NCBI RefSeq assembly: GCF_024703895.1
Contig: NZ_CP087968.1
Span: 1,674,001-1,738,000 of the forward strand
Source: Nocardioides sp. B-3
GTDB lineage: Bacteria; Actinomycetota; Actinomycetes; Propionibacteriales; Nocardioidaceae
Length of the DNA: 64,000 nucleotides
Direction of reading: 5' to 3'
The translations under genes were made by a program, and so were the position numbers. Under the pieces are notes generated by a model. The model did not search any database. It was not told the DNA's origin and saw only the letters and a list, made by a program, of their open reading frames with translations. Within the stretch, counting starts at the first letter, position 1; each line of letters starts with the position of its first letter. Shown one piece after another: positions 43,284-52,065 of this stretch.

Positions 43284-44298
43284 AGGCCGGTGGGCTCTTC
43301 CATCGGCGTGACCTCGTTGCAGACCGCGAACGGCAGCAGGTCGGTCAGGGTCGCGGTCGCGGCGGCGACGGGCGCGGCCACGTCGTAGCCGATGCGCCCG
43401 GTCGACGGGTCGACCACGGGCTTCGCGAACGCGTCGGTGAAGCCGATCGAGCCCACGGTCGGAAAGGCGGCAGCCGGAGTCGGACCGGGCGAACAGGTCG
43501 GAACGACCGGGGCCGAGCCGGGCGGTGGCCACGCCGTCGGCGAAGCTCACCGAGAACACATCCAGCGGGTCGAGGGCGCTCGGGTCGTGCTTGCTCACCA
43601 CGGCCTCCCCGGTCCTCGATGTCGGCGTCCGGCCCGAGCGCGGTGCCCAGCGGCACGCACCCGACGCGGTAGTACGTCGACTCGGCGGGAGTGTCACTGG
43701 CCGGGTCGGCGACGCCCTCGATCGTGCCCCACGACTCCTCATCCTTCGTCGCCATACCGACCGAGACGAGGTGCCGCTCGGGGTCGACGACCGCGCCGGA
43801 GAGCCCGGCGACACCGTCCTGCACTGCCCGCTCCACCGGCGCGAGGTCGAGGTCCGGCCGGAAGCCGAGGATCCAACCGGGACCGGACGGGGTGGTGAAG
43901 TGCGCCTCCCAGTCGACGTCGTCCCGGGTGAAGCCGTAGTCGAGCATCAGCCGCGAGTTCTCCGCGAGCAGCATCCCCTCGGTGAGCAGCACGCTCTCGC
44001 GGCGCGCGCGCTCCCAGTAGCCCGTGCGGTCGCTCATCAGGTCGTCGCTCGTCAGGTCGGGCACGCCCAGCGTCGCGCGGGACTCGTCGAAGTCGGTGAT
44101 GGTCACCACGGTCGCGTCGGCGGGGACCAGCGTCAGCGCCGACTGTCCGGCGGCGACGTCGTCCCTCGGGTCGTACGGCGACAGCGTGACCGCCGGCTCG
44201 GGAGGCAGCTCCTGCGCCCGCAGCTCGGGATCGCCGCACCCCGCAAGGACCGCGAGCGCGACAGCACCCGGGACCGGCAACGAGCGCGGGAAATTCAC
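43280..44298 (-). CDS. Hypothetical lipoprotein
   Basis: A short signal peptide with lipobox LAGC (PGAVALAVLAGCGDPEL, Cys near residue 22) indicates lipid attachment. The body (TVVTITDFDESRATLGVPDL, WILGFRPDLDLAPVERAVQD) has no recognised domain; the end reads GFTDAFAKPVVDPSTGRIGY. Frameshifts near 43612 and 43485. GTG 44298. Coupled to SURF1 by a GTGA overlap. Confidence 0.7.
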
Positions 44299-44400
44299 GC
44301 GGCGAGTCTGCCACTCGGCGTACGCACGACGTGACCCCGCGTACCCTTCGACTCGATCGAGATCGCACTGGCGATCGCGCGCGAGAGGGCCAAGAGACAC

Positions 44401-45416
44401 ATGACTGCCACGACTGGCACCGCACCCGGTTCGGACACGGCAACCACCGGTTCCCTCACCGCCGAACAGGCGACCCGGTTCGCGTCCGCCTTCTCCTCCA
44501 TGGCCGACAACATCGGCCTCGCCGTGCTCGGCAAGGACCACGTCGTCCGGCTCGCGCTGACCTGCCTGCTCTCCGAAGGCCACCTGCTCCTCGAGGACCT
44601 GCCCGGGACCGGCAAGACCATGCTGGCCCGCGCCCTGTCCAACACGATCGAGGGCACGCACGCGCGGATCCAGTTCACCCCCGACCTGCTGCCGACCGAC
44701 GTCACCGGCGTCACGGTCTACGACCAGCACAAGGGCACCTTCGACTTCCACCGGGGCCCGATCTTCCACGACATCGTGCTCGCCGACGAGATCAACCGCG
44801 CCTCGCCCAAGACGCAGGCCGCGCTGCTCGAGGTGATGGAGGAGGGACACGTCACCGTCGACGGCATCACCCACGACGTGCCGCACCCCTTCATGGTGAT
44901 CGCCACCCAGAACCCCATCGAGCAGGCCGGCACCTACCGCCTGCCCGAGGCGCAGCTCGACCGCTTCCTGATGAAGACCTCCGTCGGCTACCCCGACGCC
45001 GACGCCACGGAGGAGCTCCTCCTCGGCTCGGCCGTGCGCGACCGCGCCTCGCTGGTCACGCCCGTCGCCAGCCGGCAGGTCGTCACCGACCTCACGCGTC
45101 TTGCCGGTGAGGTGTACGTCGACCGCGCGGTCGTGCGCTACGTCCGCCAGCTCGCCGAGGCGAGCCGAGAGCTCCAGCACGTCAAGATGGGCCTGTCCGC
45201 CCGTGGCTGCCCGGCCCCCGGTCCGGGTCGCCAAGACTCGGGCGGCCGCCGACGGCCGCACCACCGTGCTGCCCTCGGACATCACGACCCCCGGCCTCCC
45301 CGGTGCTGTGCCACCGGCTGCTGCTCGACCCGCAGGCGCAGTTCAGCGGCGTCTCGGTCGACGACGTGATCGAGCGGCTCCCGGGCTCCGTCGAGCCCCC
45401 GACCGCGCGCGACTGA
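44401..45416 (+). CDS. MoxR-family AAA ATPase
   Basis: AAA chaperone with Walker A in LLEDLPGTGKTMLARALS, Walker B FHDIVLADEINRASPKTQAA, sensor VIATQNPIEQAGTYRLPEAQ and RFLMK. Frameshifts near 45215 and 45298; about 337 residues. ATG 44401. MoxR ATPases pair with DUF58 (VWA-like) and transglutaminase-like proteins, exactly the next two genes. Confidence 0.92.
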
Positions 45417-45418
45417 CC

Positions 45419-46595
45419 GTGTTGACCCGGCTGGCGCGAGGGGTTCGCTCTCTCCTCCGTGTGCCGACCGCGACCGGTCGTGCGGTGATCGCGCTCGCCC
45501 TGACGGCGTGGTCGGTCTCGGCCTCCACCGAGATCGTCGAGCTGCGCCTCGTCGCGCTGATGTGTGCGTTGGCGGTGCTGCTGGCGATTCCGTGGCTGCT
45601 GATCCCGATGCGCGTGCGCGCCGCCGTGTCCCTGCGTCCGCCCCGCGCGATGGCCGGCGACCGGGTCGACATCACCCTGTCGGCGGTCAACGACGGACAG
45701 CTCTCGCTGTGGCAGCCGCTGGTGAACCTCCCGGTCGGTGATCGCGACTCGTGGTTGCGGATGCCCACCCTGACGCCCGGCGTGCGCGCTGGTCATGACG
45801 TGGTCGTCGACGACCTGTCGCGCGGCGTGCACGACGTCGGTCCGGCGATCGCCGTACGCACCGATCCGTTGGGGTTGCTGCGCAAGACCGTGCGCTGGTG
45901 CGAGCCCGTCGAGCTCTACGTCCGGCCACGGATGGCGTTGCTCTCGACCCTCGGCTCCGGGCAGGTGCGCGACCTCGAGGGCGTGCCGAGCGACCGCGTC
46001 TCGATGAGCGACTCGGCGTTCCACGCGTTGCGGGAGTACGTCCCCGGCGACGACCTGCGCCACGTGCACTGGCGCTCATCGGCGCGGGCGGGCGAGCTGC
46101 TGGTGCGGCAGTACCACGACACCGGGCAACCACGCGACCGTCGTCCTCGACCCGACGCCGGACGCCTATCTCACCGACGAGGAGTACGAGCTCGGCGTCT
46201 CCGTCGCCGCGTCGCTGGTCATGTGCGCCGCGCGCGAGGAGTACGACGTCAGCCTGCTCAGTGGCCGCGAGCAGGTCACCTCGCTGCCCGCCGGTGCGGT
46301 GCTCGACGCCACCTGCCGGGTGCAGCGCGAGACCGACGCCGAGCCGCTGCCCGCCGAGATCCACCGCGCGATCCTGCTCGCGCCGGAGACGAGCCTGCTG
46401 TTCGTGGTCACCGGAGCGGCCGGGGCCGAGCTCGACGACGTCGCCGCGGCGATGCTGATGGTGCCCGCCGAGACCCGGTGCGTGGTGCTGCGGGCCGCGC
46501 CCGGCGAGCCGCCGATCGTGCTGCGCCAGCACGGCCACGAGCTGATCGCGGTGGGTTCGCTGGCCGAGCTCCCCGGCGTGATGGCGGCGTCATGA
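45419..46595 (+). CDS. DUF58-domain protein
   Basis: Two N-terminal helices (ATGRAVIALALTAWSVSAST, LMCALAVLLAIPWLLIP), then a beta domain and the DUF58 signature SMSDSAFHALREYVPGDDLR, HVHWRSSARAGELLVRQY. One frameshift near 46125. GTG 45419 lies 2 bases after the moxR stop. DUF58 proteins are MoxR partners; function not established. Confidence 0.88.
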
Positions 46596-46626
46596 ACGAG
46601 CGAAGCGAGCGAGATCATCCAACACA

Positions 46627-48880
46627 GTGTGTCCGGTGCCTCATGCGCGCACGGAGCGAAGCGAGTACGCGCATGAGCTCCGTGCACGGCCGCTGCCGCG
46701 CTACGCGGGGATCGACCTCGTCGCGATCGTGGTGCTGACCGCGATCGCGATCAGCGGCTTCTGGCCGACGTTCGCCGGCTACCGCTGGCTGGTCGTGGCG
46801 GGCGTGGGCACGGCGATCGGGATGGGCTGGGCGCTGCTGGTCATCACCGTGCGGCTCGGGATGGACATCGTCCCGGAGTCCATGGTCGTGCCCTACCTCC
46901 TCACGGCCGGGGGCTTCGCGCTGGGGGCGGCCGGGCTGTTCCCGGGCATCCCCGACGCCGAGGTGCTCAACCGGATCCTGTCCGGCACCGCCACCTCGTG
47001 GCGCACGCTGGTGGAGACCGCGCCGCCGGTCGACAGTGCGGGTGCGGTGCTCCTGATCCCCTACGCGCTCACCTATTTCCTGTGTTGTACGGCGACCGCG
47101 CTGGCGCTGCGCAGCAGGCGCGCCGCGCTGCCCGTGCTGCCGCTGTTCGTGATGCTGGTGCTGGTGCTGTTCCTCGGCTTCGCGCAGGCCTTCTCCGTGG
47201 TCGCCCGGGGCGTGGCGTTCGGTGGCGTGGCGCTGGCCCGGATCGGTCACCGCGGCATGCGGATCGAGGCCGGGCGCAAGGCCGACCCGAGCCCGGGCGT
47301 GGTGCCCGTCGGTCGCGTGGTCTCGGCCCTGCTGGTCGTCGGCGTGGTCGCGGCGGCGACGCTCCCCTTCATCGACTCGATCGCCCCCGACCGCCGCCTC
47401 GTGCTCCGCGAGGCGGTGACGCCCTACGACTCGGCGTACGTCGAGACGCCCCTGTCGGCCTTCCGCCGCTTCCGCGACCGGGGCCCGGGCGTCTACAACA
47501 ACCCGGCAGACACCAAGCTCTTCCCGCGTCCGCGGCGCCGCGGGCGGCGAGCGCGTGCGGGTGGCGGTGCTCGACCGCTACGACGGCACCCGCTGGTATG
47601 CCGCCAACGACACCAGCGCGACCGACTTCTCCGACCGCTACCTGCGGGTCTCGTCGCGCATCGACAACCCGGCGCCCGGCGAGGAGAAGCTCTTCACGTT
47701 CTTCATCCGCAACCGGTGGGACCTGCCGTGGGTGCCGACGATCGGGGCGATGCAGGCGTTCGAGTTCTACGACGACTACGCCAGCGACCGGCTGCCCGAC
47801 CTGCGCTACAACCGCGCCACCGACACCGCGCTGCTGCCCGGTGGGCTCGACGTCCGCGAGGACTACGTCATCTCGGCCATCCCCGTCGCCGACCGGTTGA
47901 GCGAGAAGAACAAGCCGTGGCCCACCCCGGACACCGAGCTCCGGGACGCCGCGGCCTTCCTCGACATCCCGGCCCGGGCCCGGTCGCTGGGCGCGAAGAC
48001 CGACATGCAGGCCGTCTTCAAGATCGCCGAGCGCCTGCGCCTGCGCGGGCGCTACAGCGACGGCGCCTTCGGCTGGGAGCGCGAGTTCGAGGCCGGCCGG
48101 GACTCGATCCGCCTCGACGAAGGGTTCGTCAACGCTCCGGCGATGGTCGGCAACGACGAGCAGTACGCCGCCACGATGGCGCTCCTCGCCAACCGGCTCG
48201 GCGTCCCGGCTCGCGTCGCGATCGGCACCGAGCTGGCCAAGAACGGCGTCATCAAGGGCAAGCACCTCGACGCGTGGGTCGAGATCCGGGTGGCCGACGG
48301 GTCCCGGCGGGTGCTGGAGACCTCCGAGTTCATGGGGCACCGCGCACCGAAGCGCGACGACGTGAGGCTGACGCCGGTCCGGCTGCCCCCCGAGCGGCAG
48401 GACGAGCCGCGGCCATCGGAGCAGGAACAACCCGACGAGCAGCGCGAGCTCGAGGAGCAGCCGCAGCAGGACGAGGCGGACGAGCCACTGCCGCGGTGGC
48501 CGCTCTTCCTGCTGATCCCCGCGTCGTTCGCGGCGATCCCGGTCGCCAAGGGCGTACGCCGCCGGCGCCGGCGCTCCGCCGCGCTTGCCTCGACCGCCTA
48601 TCTCGGCGGCTGGGAGGAGCTTCTCGACACGGCGCGAGATCTCGGCATCGCCGTACCCCCCCCGGCGAGCACGCGGCCCGCCCGGGCGCGCGCCCCGGGC
48701 ATCTCGCCGAGGCTCGCCCGCGAGGCGGACGTCGCGGTGTTCACGCCGACCGAGCCGGTCCCGGCCGGGCCCTACTGGGACCGCATCGACGAGCAGCGCC
48801 GACGCCTCGCCTCCCGGGCCCCCGGCTGGCGGATCGCGCTCGCGCCCCTGAACCCCGCGTCGCTCTTCCGCCGTCGCTGA
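46627..48880 (+). CDS. DUF3488/transglutaminase-like membrane protein lacking the usual catalytic Cys
   Basis: Several N-terminal helices (IDLVAIVVLTAIAISGF, VVPYLLTAGGFALGAAGLF, LPLFVMLVLVLFLGFAQAF), then a large external transglutaminase-like domain (MVGNDEQYAATMALLANRLG, VPARVAIGTEL, HLDAWVEIRVADG), a Glu/Gln-rich linker and a final helix (LFLLIPASFAAIPVAKG). The usual catalytic Cys (DyCEQ) is Asp here and the HAW His is Asp. Frameshift near 47525. GTG 46627 is a guess; the start region holds GAGCGAAGCGAG repeats. Last gene of the MoxR operon. Confidence 0.82.
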
Positions 48881-48896
48881 GGGGCCGGTCCATCTC

Positions 48897-48970
48897 CATG
48901 TAACCGGCGTTTACCTCAACTGAACGGCCGTTGGGTGGGCCGTTCAGTACTTGTAAACGCCGGTTACATG
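48897..48970. repeat. 74-bp nested inverted repeat
   Basis: Outer arms CATGTAACCGGCGTTTAC and GTAAACGCCGGTTACATG (18 bp, perfect) enclose inner arms CTGAACGGCC and GGCCGTTCAG (10 bp, perfect). It lies 16 bases after the transglutaminase-like gene and just ahead of the psuK promoter: terminator, protein-binding site or mobile hairpin. Confidence 0.85.
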
Positions 48971-48978
48971 AGCAAGGC

Positions 48979-49008
48979 TTGCTTATCGCACTAAGCACCC
49001 TTTACTCT
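48979..49008 (+). promoter_or_regulatory. Candidate psuK promoter (leaderless)
   Basis: TTGCTT (48979-48984), 18-bp spacer, TACTCT (49003-49008). The psuK GTG at 49015 is 6 bases on, with no ribosome-binding site, suggesting transcription starts at or next to the start codon. Confidence 0.5.
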
Positions 49009-49014
49009 CATTAG

Positions 49015-50100
49015 GTGCTGACCGACCGCGAACAACAGATCCTCGACCTGCTGCGCCGTGACCCCCTGATGGGTTCGGGAGGCACTCGCCTCGGCCCTCG
49101 GCACCACCCGCGCCTCGATCAACGTGCACCTGTCCAACCCTGGGCAAGAAGGGCGCGATCCTCGGTCGCGGCTACGTGCTGGCCGAGAGCCCCGGGGCAG
49201 TCGTGATCGGCGGCGCCAACATGGACCTCAAGGCGCGCAGCCACGCCCGCGCGACCAGCCGCACCAGCAACCCCGGCCACGGCTCGATGGCGCCGGGCGG
49301 GGTGGCGCGCAACATTGCGGAGAACCTCGGCCGCCTCGGCAACCGCGTGCACCTCGTCAGTGTCGTCGGCCGCGACCCGCTGGGGGAGAACCTCCTGAGC
49401 CACACCGCGGCGGCCGGGGTGCGGATCGAGCACGTCGCCCGCACGGGACCGTCCCACCGGCACCTACACCGCCGTCCTCGACGCCGACGGCGAGCTGATC
49501 GTCGCGATCGCCGACATGGAGGCCACCGCCGAGCTCGGCCCCGAGCAGCTCCAGTCCGCGCGCGACGTGATCGCGAGCGCCGGCGTCGTGGTCATCGACG
49601 GCAACCTCGGCCGCGAGGCGCTCGAGCACGCGCTCGACCTGTCCGGTGGCGTCCGCACGATCTTCGAGCCGGTGAGCGTGCCCAAGGCCGCGGGCCTCAA
49701 GGACGCTCTCGACGGCCGGGTCCACGCCGTCACGCCCAACCGCGACGAGCTCGCGGCGCTCACCGACCTGCCGACTCGCACGGACAAGCAGGTGCGTACG
49801 GCGGCGGGTGCCCTGCACCGTCGCGGCATCGAGCTCGTGTGGATCCGGCTCGGTGATCGCGGCTCGCTCCTCAGCAGTGGCGACGGAGTGGTCGAGATCC
49901 CCGCCGTACCCACCACCGTCGAGGACGTCACCGGCGCCGGCGACGCGATGCTCGCCGCCTTCTGCCACGTCCTCCTCGACGGCGGCACCCCCGAACAGGC
50001 CGCCCGCTTCGGGCACGCGGCCGCGGCACTCACGATCGCCAGCCCCCACACCGTCCGCCCCGACCTCACCCCTCAACTGATCAAGAAGGCACTCTCATGA
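49015..50100 (+). CDS. psuK: Pseudouridine kinase with N-terminal HTH
   Basis: An N-terminal winged-helix segment ([17 protein letters not shown], then [19 protein letters not shown]) precedes a PfkB kinase with [39 protein letters not shown] and the anion-hole [14 protein letters not shown]. The N-terminal NMDLKA region is characteristic of PsuK, which makes pseudouridine 5'-phosphate. Frameshifts near 49075, 49139 and 49447. Coupled to psuG by ATGA. The HTH suggests autoregulation. Confidence 0.88.
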
Positions 50101-51016
50101 CCACCCCGCACCCCTCCCTCCAGCTCACCGACGAGGTCGCCCGGGCCCCGGCCGACGGCGCGCCCGTGGTGGCCCTCGAGAGCACGATCATCAGCCACGG
50201 CATGCCCTACCCGCAGAACGTCGAGATGGCGACCGAGGTCGAGCGCATCATCCGCGAGGGCGGCGCCGTCCCCGCGACGATCGCGGTCCTCGGCGGGGTG
50301 CCGAAGATCGGCCTCGACGCCGACGCCCTCGAGCTGCTCGCGACCAGTCCCGATGTCGCCAAGGTCAGCGTCCGCGACCTGCCCTACGTCATCTCCCGCG
50401 GCACCCACGGTGCCACCACCGTGCCGCGACCATGCGGCTGGCCGCGCTGGCGGGCATCAGCGTCTTCGTCACCGGCGGGCTCGGCGGCGTACACCGCGGT
50501 GCCCCGGAGTCCTTCGACATCTCCGCCGACCTGACCGAGCTGTCGCTGACCGACGTCGCCGTCGTCTCGGCCGGCGTGAAGTCGATCCTCGACATCGCCC
50601 TGACGCTGGAGACGCTGGAGACGCTGCACGTGCCGGTGCTGGCCTACGGCACCGACGAGTTCCCCGCGTTCTTCTCGCGGTCGAGCGGTCACCGGTCGCC
50701 GATGCGCGTGGACAGCCCGACCGAGGTGGCCGCGTTCATGCAGGCGAAGTGGGACCTCGGGATCGCCGGCGGCGTCTCCGTGGTCAACCCCATCCGCGCC
50801 GACGACGAGATCCCCGCGTCCGAGATGGACTCCGTCATCGCCCGGGCGATCAAGGACATGGACGCGGCCAGCGTGCACGGCAAGGAAGCCACCCCGTTCC
50901 TGCTCGGCCGGATCGTCGAGATCACCGGCGGCGCGAGCCTGAAGGCCAACATCGCGCTGGTGAACAACAACGCGCGCCCGGGCGCCGAGGTCGCCGTGGC
51001 CTACGCCGCCCTCTGA
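50097..51016 (+). CDS. psuG: Pseudouridine-5'-phosphate glycosidase
   Basis: It splits pseudouridine 5'-phosphate to uracil and ribose 5-phosphate. [89 protein letters not shown] and [20 protein letters not shown] are the known conserved blocks with catalytic Lys residues. One frameshift near 50427; about 305 residues. ATG 50097 inside the psuK stop. Confidence 0.94.
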
Positions 51017-51024
51017 TCCTCACA

Positions 51025-51092
51025 ACGTCCGACGAGGCGGCTTCCCGGACGACCAGACCGTCGGACGTCCCGCTCAACGTCCGACGAAGCGG
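51025..51092. repeat. Palindromic intergenic repeat, copy 3
   Basis: Stem ACGTCCGACG (51025-51034) and CGTCGGACGT (51059-51068), then a lone left-arm copy CAACGTCCGACGAAGCGG (51075-51092) identical to the start of copies 1 and 2 near 22217 and 22445. Confidence 0.75.
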
Positions 51093-51132
51093 CGCCCGCC
51101 AGTCCGGTGGGCGCCGTGGGATGACGATTCGG

Positions 51133-51205
51133 TGGAGCCTAGGGGACTCGAACCCCTAACCCCCTCGTTGCAAACGAGGTGCGCTACCAATTGCGCCAAG
51201 GCCCC
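51133..51205 (-). tRNA. tRNA-Ala (TGC)
   Basis: 73 nt; acceptor GGGGCCT/AGGCTCC, T-arm GGTTCGAGTCC, anticodon loop TTTGCAA giving TGC. CCA not fully encoded. Confidence 0.95.
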
Positions 51206-51229
51206 CGGGACGGTCGCCCGCCCGGTGCG

Positions 51230-51355
51230 TCAGGACTTGTGGACGGTGTCCGTCGCCTCGGCCCACAGCGCCTGCTCGGTCTTGCCCGCGTTGATCTTCT
51301 TCTGCGCGAAGGCGGCGCCGGCTGCGGCCAGCAGGACGAGGATGAGCTTCTTCAT
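51230..51355 (-). CDS. DLW-39 family small protein
   Basis: A 41-residue protein, [20 protein letters not shown] then [16 protein letters not shown]. One short N-terminal membrane or signal segment followed by a charged tail with the ALWAEATD block typical of the actinobacterial DLW-39 family (usually DLWAEATD). Location between tRNA-Ala and tRNA-Ile next to DUF3566 and gyrA is the conserved context. Function unknown. Confidence 0.85.
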   Translation of the reverse strand: MKKLILVLLAAAGAAFAQKKINAGKTEQALWAEATDTVHKS

Positions 51356-51393
51356 GGCAGACACCTTAGAAGGGGGCGGGGTGCAGGGGGTGG

Positions 51394-51467
51394 TGGGCCT
51401 AAGAGGACTTGAACCTCTGACCTCTTCCTTATCAGGGAAGCGCTCTAACCGTCTGAGCTATAGGCCC
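51394..51467 (-). tRNA. tRNA-Ile (GAT)
   Basis: 74 nt; acceptor GGGCCTA/TAGGCCC, D-arm AGCTCAGACGGTTAGAGC, anticodon loop CTGATAA giving GAT. Confidence 0.96.
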
Positions 51468-51546
51468 GGTGCCGCTTGCGCGACGTGGTCGCCCGAGGGC
51501 GACCGAGGGGGAACATTACCGCACGCCTGAGCGGGGCAACAAAACG

Positions 51547-52063
51547 TCAGCGCTCGTCCTCGGCCAGCGTCACTTCGATGCCACCGAGCAGGGCCGCAGC
51601 CATGTTGTAGAGGAACGCGGTGAGGGTCGCGATCGCCGTCAACAAGATCACGTCGATGATGCTGACGAGCAGCGTGAAGCCCGGGACGCGGCCCATGCCG
51701 AGGTAGTTGGTGACGTCGAAGTCGGAGCTGTTGGAGTCGCCCTCCACCACGCTGGCGACGGTGGCGTTGATGGAGTCCCACACGCCGGCCGCGCCGAGCA
51801 CCGACCACACCATGAAGACCGCCACGAACGTCACGACACCGAAGGCGACCGACAGCAGGAACGACGTCTTCATGACGCTCCACGGGTCGATCCGGGTCAG
51901 CCGCAGGCGCGCGCAGCGCGGCGACTTGCCGGCAGGCTTCGCCGTACGGCGCCCCTGCTTGCTCGTCCCGGCGACGGCGTTGGCACGGTGCTCCGTCGCG
52001 GCGTTGGACAGGGTCGCTCTGGATGCGCTCGGTGAGCGGTGTGCGCGCGTCGGTGTCAGACAT
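51547..52063 (-). CDS. DUF3566 membrane protein
   Basis: A disordered basic N-terminus, then LRLTRIDPWSVMKTSFLLSV, a helix (VTFVAVFMVWSVLGAAGVW), a loop, and a second helix (GFTLLVSIIDVILLTAIATL) ending LLGGIEVTLAED, the DUF3566 core found next to gyrA across Actinobacteria. ATG 52063 has GAGGAG upstream, overlapping the end of gyrA. A frameshift lies near 52015. Possibly a division or envelope role; not known. Confidence 0.9.
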
Positions 52064-52065
52064 GA

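Noticed and set aside
48897..48970. Riboswitch upstream of psuK
   Set aside because: The structure lies upstream of a promoter that appears to give a leaderless transcript, so it would not be in the psuK mRNA; no known riboswitch core was recognised.
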